Source of the DNA: Flavobacterium sp. JAS
GTDB lineage: Bacteria > Bacteroidota > Bacteroidia > Flavobacteriales > Flavobacteriaceae
DNA: 64,000 nt
Direction of reading: 5' to 3'
NCBI RefSeq assembly: GCF_020991455.1
Contig: NZ_JAJMOX010000009.1
Coordinates: 1-64,000 of the forward strand
Part shown: positions 42,975-53,123 of the stretch, in pieces
How positions within the stretch are numbered: the first letter of the stretch is position 1
Layout: each line of letters opens with the position of its first letter
The notes under the pieces: generated by a model
The model's database searches: none
Seen by the model: the letters and a program-made list of their open reading frames with translations, nothing else
What the model was told of the DNA's origin: nothing
Program-made: the position numbers and the translations under genes

Positions 42975-43586
42975 TTGAACGAAACTCTTGCAAGATATAT
43001 ACCGGAACACGCTGTAAAGCCTGTATTTGATTTGATTGTTGCCAATCAGGTTCATCTGAAAATCGTAAACGAACGTCAAACACGTCACGGAGATTACAGA
43101 AGGGGTCCGAGCGGTAAACATGAAATCACGGTAAATGCAAGTTTAAATAAGTATCGTTTTTTGATTACGCTAATTCATGAAATCTCCCATTTAGTAGCGT
43201 TTGAAAAGTTTGGACGAAATATAAAACCTCATGGAAATGAATGGAAACATACTTTCCAGAGAACGATGATTCCATTTATACGTCCGGAGATCTTTCCGGG
43301 TGGTTTATTACCTTTATTAGCGAGACATTTTAAAAATCCATCAGCAAGTAGTGATACGGATACAACTTTGTCTCTGGCATTAAAACAATACGACGCACAA
43401 AATGATAAAAACTATGTTTTTGAAATTCCGTTTGGAAGTGTGTTCAGAATTAAAAATGGTAAAATCTTCAAGAAATTAGCGGTTAGAACCAAACGTTTCG
43501 AATGTATCGAAATCAGTTCGGGAAGAACTTATCTTTTTAATCCAAATGCTGAGGTTGAACTTTTGCCTATAAAAAACACGAATTAA
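42975..43586 (+). CDS. SprT-like domain protein
   Basis: 203 aa from a TTG start. No ATG lies in frame before TTG 42975, and the first internal Met is far inside the domain. Zinc motif LIHEISHLVAFEKFG (HExxH), then HGNEWKHTF with the third His. SprT-like proteins include the DNA-protein-crosslink protease SPRTN, and bacterial relatives are unstudied. The start lies three bases beyond the right repeat of the cassette at 42554-42971, so the original start may have been lost. Confidence 0.88.
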   Translation: MNETLARYIPEHAVKPVFDLIVANQVHLKIVNERQTRHGDYRRGPSGKHEITVNASLNKYRFLITLIHEISHLVAFEKFGRNIKPHGNEWKHTFQRTMIPFIRPEIFPGGLLPLLARHFKNPSASSDTDTTLSLALKQYDAQNDKNYVFEIPFGSVFRIKNGKIFKKLAVRTKRFECIEISSGRTYLFNPNAEVELLPIKNTN

Positions 43587-43647
43587 ATAAAAGGGAAATT
43601 TCAATATTAGAAATCCCAAATTCCAATCATAAAAGGGAACTTCCAAT

Positions 43648-43697
43648 AAAAAATCCCAAATTCCAATTTTGATAAGCTTGGAATTTGGGATTTTTTT
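43648..43697. terminator. Bidirectional terminator built from a TTCCAAATTCC-type repeat
   Basis: AAAAATCCCAAATTCCAA (43649-43666) and its reverse complement (43679-43696) form a long stem. A second direct copy of AAATCCCAAATTCCAAT lies at 43611-43627. It sits between the convergent SprT-like and MlaF-like genes. Confidence 0.75.
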
Positions 43698-43717
43698 ATT
43701 TAAATTTTTAAAAGGTT

Positions 43718-44479
43718 TTAACCTTTCAAATAGGCTTCTCTAACTTTCTTGAATAAGTTCGAAGAGTAAACAAACTTCACAATGTCTTTATTATCAGTTC
43801 TAAAGATTTCTTCTTTAGTTCCCTGCCACGCTTTTAACCCTTTTTTTAAGAATACGATGTTTTCGCCAATTTCCATTACCGAGTTCATATCGTGCGTATT
43901 GATTACAGTTGTAATATTATATTCTTCCGTAATTTCTTTAATCAGGTTATCAATCAGCGTAGACGTATTTGGATCCAGACCTGAGTTAGGTTCGTCACAA
44001 AATAAATACTTTGGGTTATTTACAATCGCGCGGGCAATCGCCACACGTTTTTGCATACCTCCTGAGATCTCCGAAGGTAATTTTTTATGAGCGTCAATTA
44101 GGTTTACTCTTTCTAAAACAAAATCAACACGTTCCTGAATTTTAGCTTTGTTGTCGTTCGTGAACATCTTTAAAGGGAAAGCAACATTTTCTTCAACAGT
44201 CATCGAATCAAATAAAGCACTTCCTTGAAAAACCATTCCAATTTCAGTTCTTAATTCTCTTTTTTCATCCGGATTTAGTTCCGAATAAACACGTCCGTCA
44301 AACTCAATTGTACCTGAATCCGGTGTATGAATTCCTAGTAAAGTTTTTAATAAAACAGTTTTTCCGGATCCACTTTGTCCAATAATTAAGTTGGTTTTTC
44401 CAGTTTCAAAAACGGTCGAAACGCCTTTTAAAACTCTACTGTCGCCGAATGATTTTTCTATGTTTTTTACTTCGATCAT
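43718..44479 (-). CDS. MlaF-like ABC ATPase for phospholipid transport
   Basis: 253 aa. Walker A GQSGSGKTVLLK, signature ISGGMQKRVAIARA, Walker B YLFCDEPNSGLDP, switch His in NTHDM. The GGMQKR form of the signature and the permease of MlaE type immediately upstream (coding regions overlap by one base) support the phospholipid transport ATPase of the Mla/Mce system. No substrate-binding MlaD gene is adjacent in this window. Confidence 0.9.
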   Translation of the reverse strand: MIEVKNIEKSFGDSRVLKGVSTVFETGKTNLIIGQSGSGKTVLLKTLLGIHTPDSGTIEFDGRVYSELNPDEKRELRTEIGMVFQGSALFDSMTVEENVAFPLKMFTNDNKAKIQERVDFVLERVNLIDAHKKLPSEISGGMQKRVAIARAIVNNPKYLFCDEPNSGLDPNTSTLIDNLIKEITEEYNITTVINTHDMNSVMEIGENIVFLKKGLKAWQGTKEEIFRTDNKDIVKFVYSSNLFKKVREAYLKG

Positions 44480-45225
44480 TATCCTAATAATAATTGAGTT
44501 AATATATAATTAAAAAGAATAATACAAACAGATGTCCATACAAATGATACTGTACTAGCTTTACCAACTTCAAGTGCACCACCTTTCATGTAATATCCGT
44601 GAAATGATGGAATTGTAGCTAATAACATTGCAAAAATCAAAGTTTTAATAAAAGCATATGTAATATGAAAAGGAATAAATTCCATTTGAGCACCTTGAAT
44701 AAAATCCTGACTGGTCGAAAAACCTCCATAAGCACAAGCAAGCCATCCACCAAAAATACCCAAAAACATACTGATTCCAATTACGAAAGGATACATTAAT
44801 AAAGCTATTATTTTTGGGAAAACAAGGTAGTTTAAAGAGTTAACACCCATAACTTCTAATGCATCAATTTGTTCTGTAACACGCATTGTACCAATACTAG
44901 AAGTAATGTAAGAGCCCATTTTTCCGGCCATAATTACCGATATAAAAGTAGGAGCAAACTCCAGAATCACAGATTGACGTGTAGCAAAACCAATTAAATA
45001 TTTTGGAATTAACGGATTAGTAAGGTTTAAAGCAGTTTGTATGGCAACAACTCCTCCAATAAAAAAGGAGATAAAGCAAACGATACCAAGTGAGTCGATT
45101 ATTAGATCATCAATTTCTTTGAAAATCAACTTTTTCATAACAGGCCATTTAGTCTGTTTATTGAAAATTTCTTTCAGCATTAAAAAATATCTCCCTATTT
45201 GGGATAAATAACGAATTAGCATCAT
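44479..45225 (-). CDS. MlaE-like ABC permease
   Basis: 248 aa with six hydrophobic segments and the MlaE features VAIQTALNLTNP, EFAPTFISVIMAGKMGSYITSSIGTMRVTEQIDALEVMG. The last stretch, with E-Q-I-D-A-L-E-V-M-G, is highly conserved in the family. With MlaF it moves phospholipids between inner and outer membrane. Direction and partner lipid-binding protein cannot be told from the sequence. Confidence 0.93.
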   Translation of the reverse strand: MMLIRYLSQIGRYFLMLKEIFNKQTKWPVMKKLIFKEIDDLIIDSLGIVCFISFFIGGVVAIQTALNLTNPLIPKYLIGFATRQSVILEFAPTFISVIMAGKMGSYITSSIGTMRVTEQIDALEVMGVNSLNYLVFPKIIALLMYPFVIGISMFLGIFGGWLACAYGGFSTSQDFIQGAQMEFIPFHITYAFIKTLIFAMLLATIPSFHGYYMKGGALEVGKASTVSFVWTSVCIILFNYILTQLLLG

Positions 45226-45306
45226 AAGTTTTACAAATATTGGCTAAGGTAAAAAGAAGTTACGAGTTTTGGGTTATGAGTTAAGGATTTTCGGTTGTTT
45301 TCCGAA

Positions 45307-46155
45307 TCAAATTAACTTTTGTTTCATTTTCTGAAAACGGTAATTTCTAATAAATTTAGCTTGTTCAGGGGTAACGAGTAAAGGAGTTTTTGCTTTTTTA
45401 GCTTTCCAGAATCCTTTAATATAATCAAAAAACAGCAATGGTTTTTTCTTCATCATCGCCAGCTTAGCAGAGGCAATTGCTGTAATCCAGAAACCATATC
45501 CTAACGTATAAAAAGCTTCGCCTTGTTTATAACGTGCTGTTTTATTGTAATTTGCACCAGTTGGTTTTAGGTGTTTTACATGTAAAGAAGAGTCTGTAAC
45601 TATTTTCCAATCATAGTATTTACAAAGTAATTCGTCTACCGTATCCCAACCCATTGCAGGTTTTAAACCTCCAATTTGCTGGAAAGTTTCCTTTCTGTAA
45701 GCTTTTAGTGCACCGCGAATATGATCTTTATCGGTTAGATTTTCTAAAACCCAATCTCCGTTTTTTTCGATATAACAAAATCCGCCAACCATTCCAATTT
45801 TTGGATCTGATTGAAAGTGATTGATGATAGTTTCGAAGTAATTTGAAGGAAAAATTAAATCGCCATCTATTTTTACAATAATATCATATTCTGAATCGAG
45901 AGTTTCATAACCTTTCTGAAAAGCCTGAATCACTTTGCTTCCCGGCATGTGAATCGCATCAGAAGTTTTGTTTACAACAGAAATAAATGGATTTTCTTTT
46001 GCAAAACCTAAAACAATTTCTTCTGTTTTATCTGTTGAATTATCATTTACAACAACAACTTTTGCAGGTAAAACAGTTTGAGAAACCAAAGATTGTAAGG
46101 TCAAGCCAATTAAATCTTGTTCGTTGTGCGCGGGAATGACTATGTAATATCTCAT
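45307..46155 (-). CDS. Family 2 glycosyltransferase
   Basis: 282 aa from ATG 46155; an in-frame TTG is 21 bases further out. GT-A fold: YIVIPAHNEQDLIGLTLQSL, VVVNDNSTDKTE, and KIDGDLIFP where D-G-D is the metal-binding DxD. C-terminal hydrophobic and basic region. The enzyme transfers a sugar, perhaps to a lipid or polysaccharide. A methyltransferase gene precedes it by about 100 bases of repeat DNA. Confidence 0.87.
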   Translation of the reverse strand: MRYYIVIPAHNEQDLIGLTLQSLVSQTVLPAKVVVVNDNSTDKTEEIVLGFAKENPFISVVNKTSDAIHMPGSKVIQAFQKGYETLDSEYDIIVKIDGDLIFPSNYFETIINHFQSDPKIGMVGGFCYIEKNGDWVLENLTDKDHIRGALKAYRKETFQQIGGLKPAMGWDTVDELLCKYYDWKIVTDSSLHVKHLKPTGANYNKTARYKQGEAFYTLGYGFWITAIASAKLAMMKKKPLLFFDYIKGFWKAKKAKTPLLVTPEQAKFIRNYRFQKMKQKLI

Positions 46156-46184
46156 AAATTTTAAATTAAATCCCAATTTTTTTT

Positions 46185-46239
46185 AAATTCCAAATTCCAA
46201 TTCTTACCTAATAATGGTTTAAATTGGAATTTGGAATTT
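46185..46239. repeat. TTCCAAATTCCAATT inverted repeat
   Basis: AAATTCCAAATTCCAATT (46185-46202) and its exact reverse complement (46222-46239) enclose a 19-base loop, between the methyltransferase and glycosyltransferase genes. The same heptamer-like wording occurs at 43610-43697. Confidence 0.75.
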
Positions 46240-46255
46240 AAATATTGGAATTTGT

Positions 46256-46783
46256 TTATGCTTTCACTTTTTCCGCAACAACAATATAATATCTTGGAGT
46301 GAAATATCTTAGTAATGGTCTGAATCCAAACTTCTTTACCGGATGTGTGAATTTTTGACGATCGGTTATTTTCCAGCCTGTTTTTTCTAAAAGCCAGTCC
46401 AGTTGCCAGTCTTCAAATTCATGGTAATGTCTGTCCCACATATCTGTTTTAGAACGATATGCTGGTGAAAACCATAAACGTAACGGAATTGAAATTAACA
46501 ATTTATCACATTTTACGTTTTCTAGAATTGTGTACGGATTTAGCAAATGTTCGAAAATTTCAAAGGCAGTAAAAACAGTATATTCTTCTGTTTGTAAAGC
46601 AGTTTGATCGTTATCTAAATCTTCCCCTTTTGTGTTTTTTACGGTATAACCATTTTCTTCCATTATTTTAGAGAACGGATTTGGGACACCAAAATCAAAA
46701 ATGGTTTCTGATGTTTTAATGTGTTTTTGTAAAAACTCTAGGGTAAGTTTGAATCTTTTATTCGGAAACGTTTTTTCGTACAT
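46256..46783 (-). CDS. Class I SAM-dependent methyltransferase
   Basis: 175 aa, Methyltransf_23-like. ETIFDFGVPNPFSKIMEENGY is a modified motif I (P in place of the usual Gly), then EYTVFTAFEIFEHLLNPYTIL as post-I. The Asn/Pro-rich motif I is unusual. Likely modifies a small molecule or a sugar; substrate unknown. Neighbour to a GT2 enzyme, so a polysaccharide or lipid role is possible. Confidence 0.78.
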   Translation of the reverse strand: MYEKTFPNKRFKLTLEFLQKHIKTSETIFDFGVPNPFSKIMEENGYTVKNTKGEDLDNDQTALQTEEYTVFTAFEIFEHLLNPYTILENVKCDKLLISIPLRLWFSPAYRSKTDMWDRHYHEFEDWQLDWLLEKTGWKITDRQKFTHPVKKFGFRPLLRYFTPRYYIVVAEKVKA

Positions 46784-46967
46784 AGTTATTGAAAGGAACG
46801 AAACAATCTGTCGTTCTTGATTTTATAATTAGGTCGCAAATATACAAAGATTACTTCTTTTTTTGCTGTTTTTTAATTTGAATGAAAAATGAAAGCCCGC
46901 ATTTAAAATGATGGTTTTAAATGCGGGACTTAATTTTTTAAGTTTAATAAAAAGTTAGATTGAATTT

Positions 46968-47031
46968 CTCGCAAAGACGCGAAGTCGCAAAGTAATTAAT
47001 ATAAAACTTTGCGACTTCGCGTCTTTGCGAG
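46968..47031. repeat. Perfect 26-bp inverted repeat with a 12-base loop
   Basis: The arms (46968-46993 and 47006-47031) start CTCGCAAAGACGCGAAGTCG and are exact complements. It is made of the same CGCAAAG/CTTTGCG units as the repeat at 31772-31980. It lies between the KAS III and methyltransferase genes and could double as a terminator. Confidence 0.8.
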
Positions 47032-47063
47032 CGTATTAAACTCGCATTTAGAAAAAACTTAAT

Positions 47064-48122
47064 TTAATATCGATATACAAATGCGTTAACATTCATTCCT
47101 GCTCCAACAGAAGCAAAAATTACAACATCTCCTTTATTGATTTCATGGTTTTCAAGTTTGCCCTGAATCAATAAATCATAAAGAGTTGGTACCGTTGCAA
47201 CGCTTGAGTTTCCTAAATCATGAATACTCATTGGCATAATATTTTCGGGTGCAGTTTTGTCGTAAAGTTTGTAGAAACGTGCAATAATCGCCTCGTCCAT
47301 TTTTTCGTTGGCCTGATGAATAAGGATTTTCTTTACGTCATCAATTGCAATTCCGCTTTTGTCTAAACAGCTTTTCATCGCACATGGAACCTGGCTTAAA
47401 GCAAATTCGTAGATTTTACGTCCGTACATTTTGATGTATTTAATGTCTGGATCTAAATCTGGATTATATGATTTTCCGAAGTATAAAAAGTTAGCTTCTT
47501 CATTTGCAAAAGTGGCACTTTCGTAAGATAACAAACCAGCTTCATCATCAGATGCTTCTAAAATTGAAACACCTGCACCATCAGAATAAATCATAGAATC
47601 ACGATCATGATCATCTACAACTCTTGATAAGGTTTCAGCGCCAATTACCATAACGCGTTTTGCCATTCCTGATTTAATGAATGCATTTGCCTGTAAAACA
47701 CCTTCAATCCAGCCGGGACATCCAAAAAGAATATCGTAAGCTACACATTTAGGGTTTTTGATGTCTAATTTGTTTTTAACGCGTGTTGCTAAACTCGGTA
47801 GAATATCAGATTGATTTGTTCCTGTCTTTACATCACCAAAATTATGTGCAAAAATGATATAATCTAAAGTCTCGCGATCGATTTTAGCATTTTCAAGAGC
47901 TCTTTCGGCTGCAAAATAAGCTAAATCAGATGAGGTATGTTGGTCTTCGGCATAACGGCGATTTTCGATACCGGTAATACCTTTAAATTTTTTTATTACA
48001 ACTTCGTTAGGGTAACCAAAAGGAGTTCCGTCTTCATTCAAAAAAACATGATCGCCAAAGTCAGTATTGCTTACTTCTTTATTAGGAATATAACTTCCTA
48101 TACCTATTATTTTTATTTTCAT
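47064..48122 (-). CDS. 3-oxoacyl-ACP synthase III (KAS III)-like protein
   Basis: 352 aa. Catalytic Cys in ILFGCPGWIEGV, His in ILIHQANEKMDE, Asn in DLGNSSVATVP, and the C-terminal GAGMNVNAFVYRY. These are the three catalytic positions of FabH-like condensing enzymes. Length exceeds housekeeping FabH, and the N-terminal IGIGSYIPNKEVSN with a long loop is the 'ketoacyl-ACP synthase III' subtype common in Bacteroidota, sometimes linked to aryl polyene or flexirubin-type lipids. No such cluster lies next to it. Confidence 0.88.
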   Translation of the reverse strand: MKIKIIGIGSYIPNKEVSNTDFGDHVFLNEDGTPFGYPNEVVIKKFKGITGIENRRYAEDQHTSSDLAYFAAERALENAKIDRETLDYIIFAHNFGDVKTGTNQSDILPSLATRVKNKLDIKNPKCVAYDILFGCPGWIEGVLQANAFIKSGMAKRVMVIGAETLSRVVDDHDRDSMIYSDGAGVSILEASDDEAGLLSYESATFANEEANFLYFGKSYNPDLDPDIKYIKMYGRKIYEFALSQVPCAMKSCLDKSGIAIDDVKKILIHQANEKMDEAIIARFYKLYDKTAPENIMPMSIHDLGNSSVATVPTLYDLLIQGKLENHEINKGDVVIFASVGAGMNVNAFVYRY

Positions 48123-48344
48123 TATTCCTCGATATATCCGGTAAATTTATTGCTAAAGTATAAATAAATTCATGATAACTGTCATAAAATATACTATGCA
48201 TGCATATAATTATGAAATAATAATTATTTGCAGGATATATTGTTAATTTTCTAATGATTTTTTGGTTTTACCGAGATTTCAAACGTTTGAAATCAATGGT
48301 GCCAGAAATTTTTTTTTGACACTTTTTGAGGTGATGGTAAAAAA

Positions 48345-48377
48345 ATACCCGATAGGTTTTTAAAATCTATCGGGTAT
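48345..48377 (-). terminator. Terminator of the gcvP transcript
   Basis: ATACCCGATAG and CTATCGGGTAT are perfect arms with an 11-base loop. On the reverse strand a T run follows directly. It lies 28 bases beyond the gcvP stop. The remainder of 48123-48344 shows no gene. Confidence 0.88.
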
Positions 48378-48405
48378 GAATATGTATTTAAAGAAAATTT
48401 ATTTC

Positions 48406-51258
48406 TTAGTTTTCTTCCATATAAGCTTCAATAGGAGCACAGCTGCAGATTAAGTTTCTATCTCCAAAAGCATCATCAGCTCTTCTAACTGAAGGCCAGA
48501 ATTTGTTTTCGGCAATATATTCTAATGGGAAAGCAGCTTGTTCTCTTGTATATGGAAATTCCCAAGTTTCAGAAGTTAGCATTGCTAAAGTATGAGGAGA
48601 ATTTTTTAATACGTTGTTGCTGTCTTCAATTGTTGCAGCTTCAATTTCTTTTCTGATAGAAATCATAGCCTCACAAAAACGATCTAATTCTTCTAAGTTT
48701 TCACTTTCAGTTGGTTCGATCATTAAGGTTCCTGCAACCGGGAAAGAAACTGTTGGTGCGTGGAAACCGTAATCCATTAAACGTTTTGCGATATCCGTTA
48801 CTTCGATTCCTTTTTGTTTGAAAGGACGACATTCTAAGATCATTTCGTGAGCTGCACGACCCATTTCTCCAGAATATAAAGTATCGTAGTGACCGTTTAA
48901 TTTTTCTTTAATATAGTTTGCGTTTAAGATTGCATGCTCTGTAGCGCTTTTTAATCCATCAGCACCAAGCATCGAAATGTATCCGTAAGAAATCAAACAT
49001 ACTAAAGCAGATCCCCAAGGAGCAGCAGAAATAGCTGTAATTGCAGTTTCTCCTCCTGTTGGAATTACCGGATTTCCTGGTAAGAAAGGAACCAATTGTG
49101 GCGCTACACAAATAGGACCAACACCTGGACCTCCACCACCGTGCGGAATCGCGAATGTTTTGTGTAAGTTCAAGTGACAAACGTCAGCTCCAATTGTAGC
49201 AGGATTTGTTAATCCAACCTGAGCATTCATGTTTGCACCATCCATATAAACTTGTCCACCATTATCGTGGATAATTTTTGTAATTTCCTGAATAGCACTT
49301 TCAAAAACTCCATGTGTAGATGGGTAAGTTACCATTAAACATGAAAGGTTATCTTTATGAAGAATTGCTTTTTCGCGTAAATCTTCAACGTCGATATTTC
49401 CATTTTCAAGAGTTTTTGTAACCACAACTTTCATTCCCGCCATAGCAGCAGAAGCCGGGTTTGTACCGTGAGCCGATGAAGGAATCAAAGCAATATTTCT
49501 ATGATCGTCTCCACGAGATTGGTGGTACGCACGAATTACCATAAGTCCTGCATATTCTCCTTGTGCACCTGAGTTAGGTTGCAAAGTAGTTCCTGCAAAA
49601 CCAGTAATTACGTTTAATTGCTGCTCTAATTTTTTTAACATTTCCTGGTATCCTTGCGCCTGATCAAGTGGAGCAAATGGATGAATGTTGTTCCAGTTTG
49701 GGTTACTTAACGGAAGCATTTCTGCAGCAGCGTTCAATTTCATTGTACAAGATCCTAACGAAATCATCGAGTGATTTAACGCTAAATCTTTACGCTCCAA
49801 CATTTTGATGTAACGCATCAAAGCTGTTTCCGAATGGTATTTGTTGAAAACATCATGCTCTAAGAAAGCAGAAGTTCTGTTTAAGTTTTCTGGGTAATGA
49901 TTTGTTTCTGTTAATTCAGAAACTGTAGTTGCTTTTAAAGAAAGTGCTGTAGCAAAAATATTGATAATGTCATTAACATCAGAAACGCTAGTAGTTTCGT
50001 TTAATGAAATTGAGATTGTATTTTCGTCTACATAGTAAAAGTTTACTTCATTTGCTTCTGCAACCGCTTTTACTTTTTTAGCATCAGCTTTAACTAAGAT
50101 AGTGTCAAAGAAAGCGGAGTTAACTTGCTCTAAACCTAAGTTTTTCAATTCGTTTGCCAAAGTTGCAGCCGCAGCATGTACTTTGTCAGCAATGTATTGT
50201 AAACCTTTTGGTCCGTGATAAACTGCATACATACCAGCCATTACAGATAATAATACCTGTGCAGTACAAATGTTTGAAGTTGCTTTATCACGTTTGATAT
50301 GTTGTTCACGAGTTTGCAAAGCCATACGTAAAGCACGGTTTCCGTTAGTGTCAATAGTAACACCAATGATACGTCCCGGCATGCTTCGTTTGTATTCTTC
50401 TTTAGTTGCAAAATACGCAGCGTGAGGACCACCGTAACCTAACGGAATTCCGAAACGTTGTGTAGTTCCAACAACGACTGCGGCACCCATTTCTCCCGGA
50501 GGAGTTAATTTAGCTAAGCTTAAAATATCAGCAGCAACCGCTACTTTAATTTCGCTTGCAGCAGCTTTTTCGATAAAAGCAGTATAATCGTAAACTTGTC
50601 CGTACTTTCCAGGGTATTGTAAAATAGCTCCGAAGAATTCTGTAGAGAAATCAAAAGTTTCATGGTTTCCAATTACTAATTCAACTCCAATTGGTGTTGC
50701 ACGAGTTTGTAAAACTGAAAGTGTTTGAGGTAAAATTTCTTCAGAAACGAAAAATTTATTTACGTTATTTTTCTTTTGGTCACGAGAACGAACGTCTAGT
50801 AATAAAGCCATAGCTTCTGCAGCAGCAGTTCCTTCATCTAATAAAGAAGCATTTGCAATTTCCATTCCTGTTAACTCGATAACAGTAGTCTGGAAATTTA
50901 AAATCGCTTCAAGACGACCTTGTGCAATTTCAGCCTGATATGGAGTATAGGCAGTGTACCATCCCGGATTTTCAAAAACATTACGTTGAATTACAGCAGG
51001 AACAATTGCCTGATTGTAACCTAAACCAATATATGTTTTAAAAAGTTTATTTTTGTTTCCTAATTGCAGAATATGGTTTGAAAACTCATACTCCGTCATC
51101 GCTGGATCTAAGTTTAAAGGTGCTTTTAAACGAATGTCATCTGGAAGGGTTTCATAAACAAGTTGTTCGATCGATTCAACTCCAATGGTCTGTAACATGT
51201 GTTGAAGATCTGTTTCTCTTGGACCAATGTGTCTTAAAGCAAAAGCATCTGTTTTCAT
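48406..51258 (-). CDS. gcvP: Glycine dehydrogenase (decarboxylating), P protein
   Basis: 950 aa, the fused form with both halves (N- and C-terminal homologous halves). The pyridoxal-phosphate Lys is in [17 protein letters not shown], with the Gly-rich loop beyond it. Start [18 protein letters not shown] and [15 protein letters not shown] are family landmarks. It decarboxylates glycine and passes the aminomethyl group to the H protein. I saw no glycine riboswitch upstream. gcvT and gcvH are not adjacent. Confidence 0.97.
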   Translation of the reverse strand: MKTDAFALRHIGPRETDLQHMLQTIGVESIEQLVYETLPDDIRLKAPLNLDPAMTEYEFSNHILQLGNKNKLFKTYIGLGYNQAIVPAVIQRNVFENPGWYTAYTPYQAEIAQGRLEAILNFQTTVIELTGMEIANASLLDEGTAAAEAMALLLDVRSRDQKKNNVNKFFVSEEILPQTLSVLQTRATPIGVELVIGNHETFDFSTEFFGAILQYPGKYGQVYDYTAFIEKAAASEIKVAVAADILSLAKLTPPGEMGAAVVVGTTQRFGIPLGYGGPHAAYFATKEEYKRSMPGRIIGVTIDTNGNRALRMALQTREQHIKRDKATSNICTAQVLLSVMAGMYAVYHGPKGLQYIADKVHAAAATLANELKNLGLEQVNSAFFDTILVKADAKKVKAVAEANEVNFYYVDENTISISLNETTSVSDVNDIINIFATALSLKATTVSELTETNHYPENLNRTSAFLEHDVFNKYHSETALMRYIKMLERKDLALNHSMISLGSCTMKLNAAAEMLPLSNPNWNNIHPFAPLDQAQGYQEMLKKLEQQLNVITGFAGTTLQPNSGAQGEYAGLMVIRAYHQSRGDDHRNIALIPSSAHGTNPASAAMAGMKVVVTKTLENGNIDVEDLREKAILHKDNLSCLMVTYPSTHGVFESAIQEITKIIHDNGGQVYMDGANMNAQVGLTNPATIGADVCHLNLHKTFAIPHGGGGPGVGPICVAPQLVPFLPGNPVIPTGGETAITAISAAPWGSALVCLISYGYISMLGADGLKSATEHAILNANYIKEKLNGHYDTLYSGEMGRAAHEMILECRPFKQKGIEVTDIAKRLMDYGFHAPTVSFPVAGTLMIEPTESENLEELDRFCEAMISIRKEIEAATIEDSNNVLKNSPHTLAMLTSETWEFPYTREQAAFPLEYIAENKFWPSVRRADDAFGDRNLICSCAPIEAYMEEN

Positions 51259-51361
51259 ATAGTTGTAAAAGTGTTGTTTTTTAGTGGCGCAAAATTAAGT
51301 ATTAATAATAATTTATTATACATTTTTAACTTCAATTTTTATGAAATTTACAACTAAAGAG

Positions 51362-51389
51362 TTGATTTGTTAATAATTGATTAGATTTG
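51362..51389 (+). promoter_or_regulatory. Promoter of the UbiA-like gene
   Basis: TTG at 51362 and TAGATTTG at 51382-51389, 17 bases apart, match the Bacteroidota consensus. The ATG is five bases beyond, so the message would be leaderless or nearly so. Confidence 0.5.
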
Positions 51390-51393
51390 AGGT

Positions 51394-52206
51394 ATGATAG
51401 TATCAAAACGGATATTAGATTTTTACCTGAATAGCAGTATTCATGTGGCCTTATCGTGTTACGCATTGGTGCGAATCACGTTTCATGTGTTTCATATTCA
51501 GTATGATGAGCCAATGGCGCTGTTTACTTTTTTTGGAACAATTGTAGGATATAATTTTGTTAAATACGATGCTTTAGTCCGCGTTAAAAAAAATCCAATC
51601 GGAAATCAGTTAAAAATTATTGCTGTTTTGAGTTTTATTTCGGTGATTTTGGTGGGGTATTATTTTTTCCATTTAAAAAGAATTACTCAAATTGTCTCTG
51701 TCGGGATCTTTGCCATAACGGCACTTTATACACTTCCTTTTTTTCCAAACAGAAAAAATGCCCGAAATTGGGCAGGAGTAAAAATTTATATTGTAGCGCT
51801 TTGTTGGGTGGGAGCAACACTGGTTTTGCCTTTAATAAATGCCGAAATTTCGTTTACAAGTGACTTCTTTATAAAATGCATTCAGCGTTTTATTTTGGTT
51901 TTTGTACTGATTTTAGTTTTCGAAATTATTGATTTGGCTAATGATGATCCGCATTTACAAACTGTTCCGCAGACCATTGGCGTTAAGCGGACTAAAATTT
52001 TAGGGTTTTTATTATTAGTTCCGTTTTGGGGTTTAGAGGTTTTTATATCTACTTTTAATTATCATGATGCTTTTATTAATCTGATAATGGTTATAATGTT
52101 AATGTTGTTCATCGCATTTGCAAACCCCAATCGCTCAAAATACTATACTTCTTTTTGGGTCGAAAGTGTTCCAATTTTTTGGTGGCTGATGATTGTTTTT
52201 CTTTAA
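51394..52206 (+). CDS. UbiA-like integral membrane protein
   Basis: 270 aa, about eight hydrophobic helices. GTIVGYNFVKYDALVRV resembles the first prenyltransferase motif with Asn and Asp spaced four apart. The second (YTLPFFPNRKNARNWAGVKIYIVALCW) has the loop seen in bacterial homologues. The second Asp-rich motif (FEIIDLANDDPHLQTVPQTIGVKRT) keeps the D-x-x-x-D and the following T-x-x-x-G. Some UbiA-family members transfer prenyl groups; others are uncharacterised. The substrate is unknown. Confidence 0.75.
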   Translation: MIVSKRILDFYLNSSIHVALSCYALVRITFHVFHIQYDEPMALFTFFGTIVGYNFVKYDALVRVKKNPIGNQLKIIAVLSFISVILVGYYFFHLKRITQIVSVGIFAITALYTLPFFPNRKNARNWAGVKIYIVALCWVGATLVLPLINAEISFTSDFFIKCIQRFILVFVLILVFEIIDLANDDPHLQTVPQTIGVKRTKILGFLLLVPFWGLEVFISTFNYHDAFINLIMVIMLMLFIAFANPNRSKYYTSFWVESVPIFWWLMIVFL

Positions 52207-52243
52207 GATTTTTAATTCTATATTTGGAAATAAATGAATCTAC

Positions 52244-52675
52244 ATGGAAAAACAAATCTCTTTTTTTGGAATGAAGTTTACACAAGTGCAGTATTTTTTG
52301 TTTTTCTTCGGATGGATGTTTTTTCTGGCTTTTATTTGGCCGTTCATTATTGGCTCTTATCTTGGAATGTCAATTTTGATATGCGGATTATCTGTTCTTT
52401 TTGTTGGTCTGCTTAACCGTTTATTCGGATTATTACTTCTTTTGTTTTATTTCGTAAATAAATCACTTATTAGATACTATCAAAATTTCATGATGGTGCT
52501 TACTTCTATTTTGGCTACTTTATTTTACAGTCTTTTTGTGCCCATGAATTTTTATACTTATATGGCACATCTTCTGGTTAACACTTTTACAATCTTTTTA
52601 ATTCATGATTTTGGCTTCAAAAAGGGCAGTGAAAATATCGAAGATGAGATTATTAGTTTAGATGATGATAATTAG
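52244..52675 (+). CDS. Small integral membrane protein, hypothetical
   Basis: 143 aa with three or four hydrophobic helices (FLFFFGWMFFLAFIWPFIIG, LLNRLFGLLLLLFYFVNKSL, VLTSILATLFYSLFVPM) and an acidic tail (NIEDEIISLDDDN). No recognised family. Overlaps the convergent SRPBCC gene by 23 bases at the 3' end. Confidence 0.65.
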   Translation: MEKQISFFGMKFTQVQYFLFFFGWMFFLAFIWPFIIGSYLGMSILICGLSVLFVGLLNRLFGLLLLLFYFVNKSLIRYYQNFMMVLTSILATLFYSLFVPMNFYTYMAHLLVNTFTIFLIHDFGFKKGSENIEDEIISLDDDN

Positions 52676-53123
52676 ATTTTTCGCAAACTTCTTTTAGAGT
52701 CTTATTTCTTTCTAAAAGAAAGTTAGTCAGATGCTTCTCTAAAAATAAAATATCAAAAAGCTCCCCGAAGATTCCAAACGGAGTTTCGTATTGTAATTTG
52801 TCTTTCATAATGATAAAGCCATTTTTCTCTTCAAAAAAATGTTCATGTTTGAACGATTTAAACTTTCCTTTTTCCATTTCATCAACAAAGTACTCATAGA
52901 AATTCATGGCAGTAATTCGGCTTTTATGAGTAATATAGAATCCAAAATGTTTCCCACGCCAAGTTACGGTTTCATTCAAATTGATCAAACCTGATGTTAC
53001 GCCCTCAATTGCTTTTTCTTTAGAAGGACTTGCAGATTGCTGATGAATGTCAATATTTCTTGAGGCGTCAAAAACGATTTGTTTTGTTGCTTTTATTTTT
53101 GTTGTGAGGTGAATTGTTGTCAT
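52653..53123 (-). CDS. SRPBCC family protein
   Basis: 156 aa, START/Bet v1-like. KATKQIVFDASRNIDIHQQSAS, ETVTWRGKHFGFYITHKSRI and FEEKNGFIIMKDKLQYETPFGIFG fit the ligand-binding fold found beside or fused with TIGR01777 proteins. It lies in the same cluster as the TIGR01777 gene, overlapping the intervening membrane gene by four bases. The bound lipid or small molecule is unknown. Confidence 0.83.
   Translation of the reverse strand: MTTIHLTTKIKATKQIVFDASRNIDIHQQSASPSKEKAIEGVTSGLINLNETVTWRGKHFGFYITHKSRITAMNFYEYFVDEMEKGKFKSFKHEHFFEEKNGFIIMKDKLQYETPFGIFGELFDILFLEKHLTNFLLERNKTLKEVCEKSNYHHLN

Noticed and set aside
42935-42976. Small CRISPR-like array from TCATAA repeats
   Set aside because: Units are about 7 bases, with no uniform spacers or Cas genes; they form part of an inverted repeat.
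51259-51393. Glycine riboswitch upstream of gcvP
   Set aside because: No tandem aptamer-like GGAGA cores or conserved bulges; the gap is short and AT-rich.
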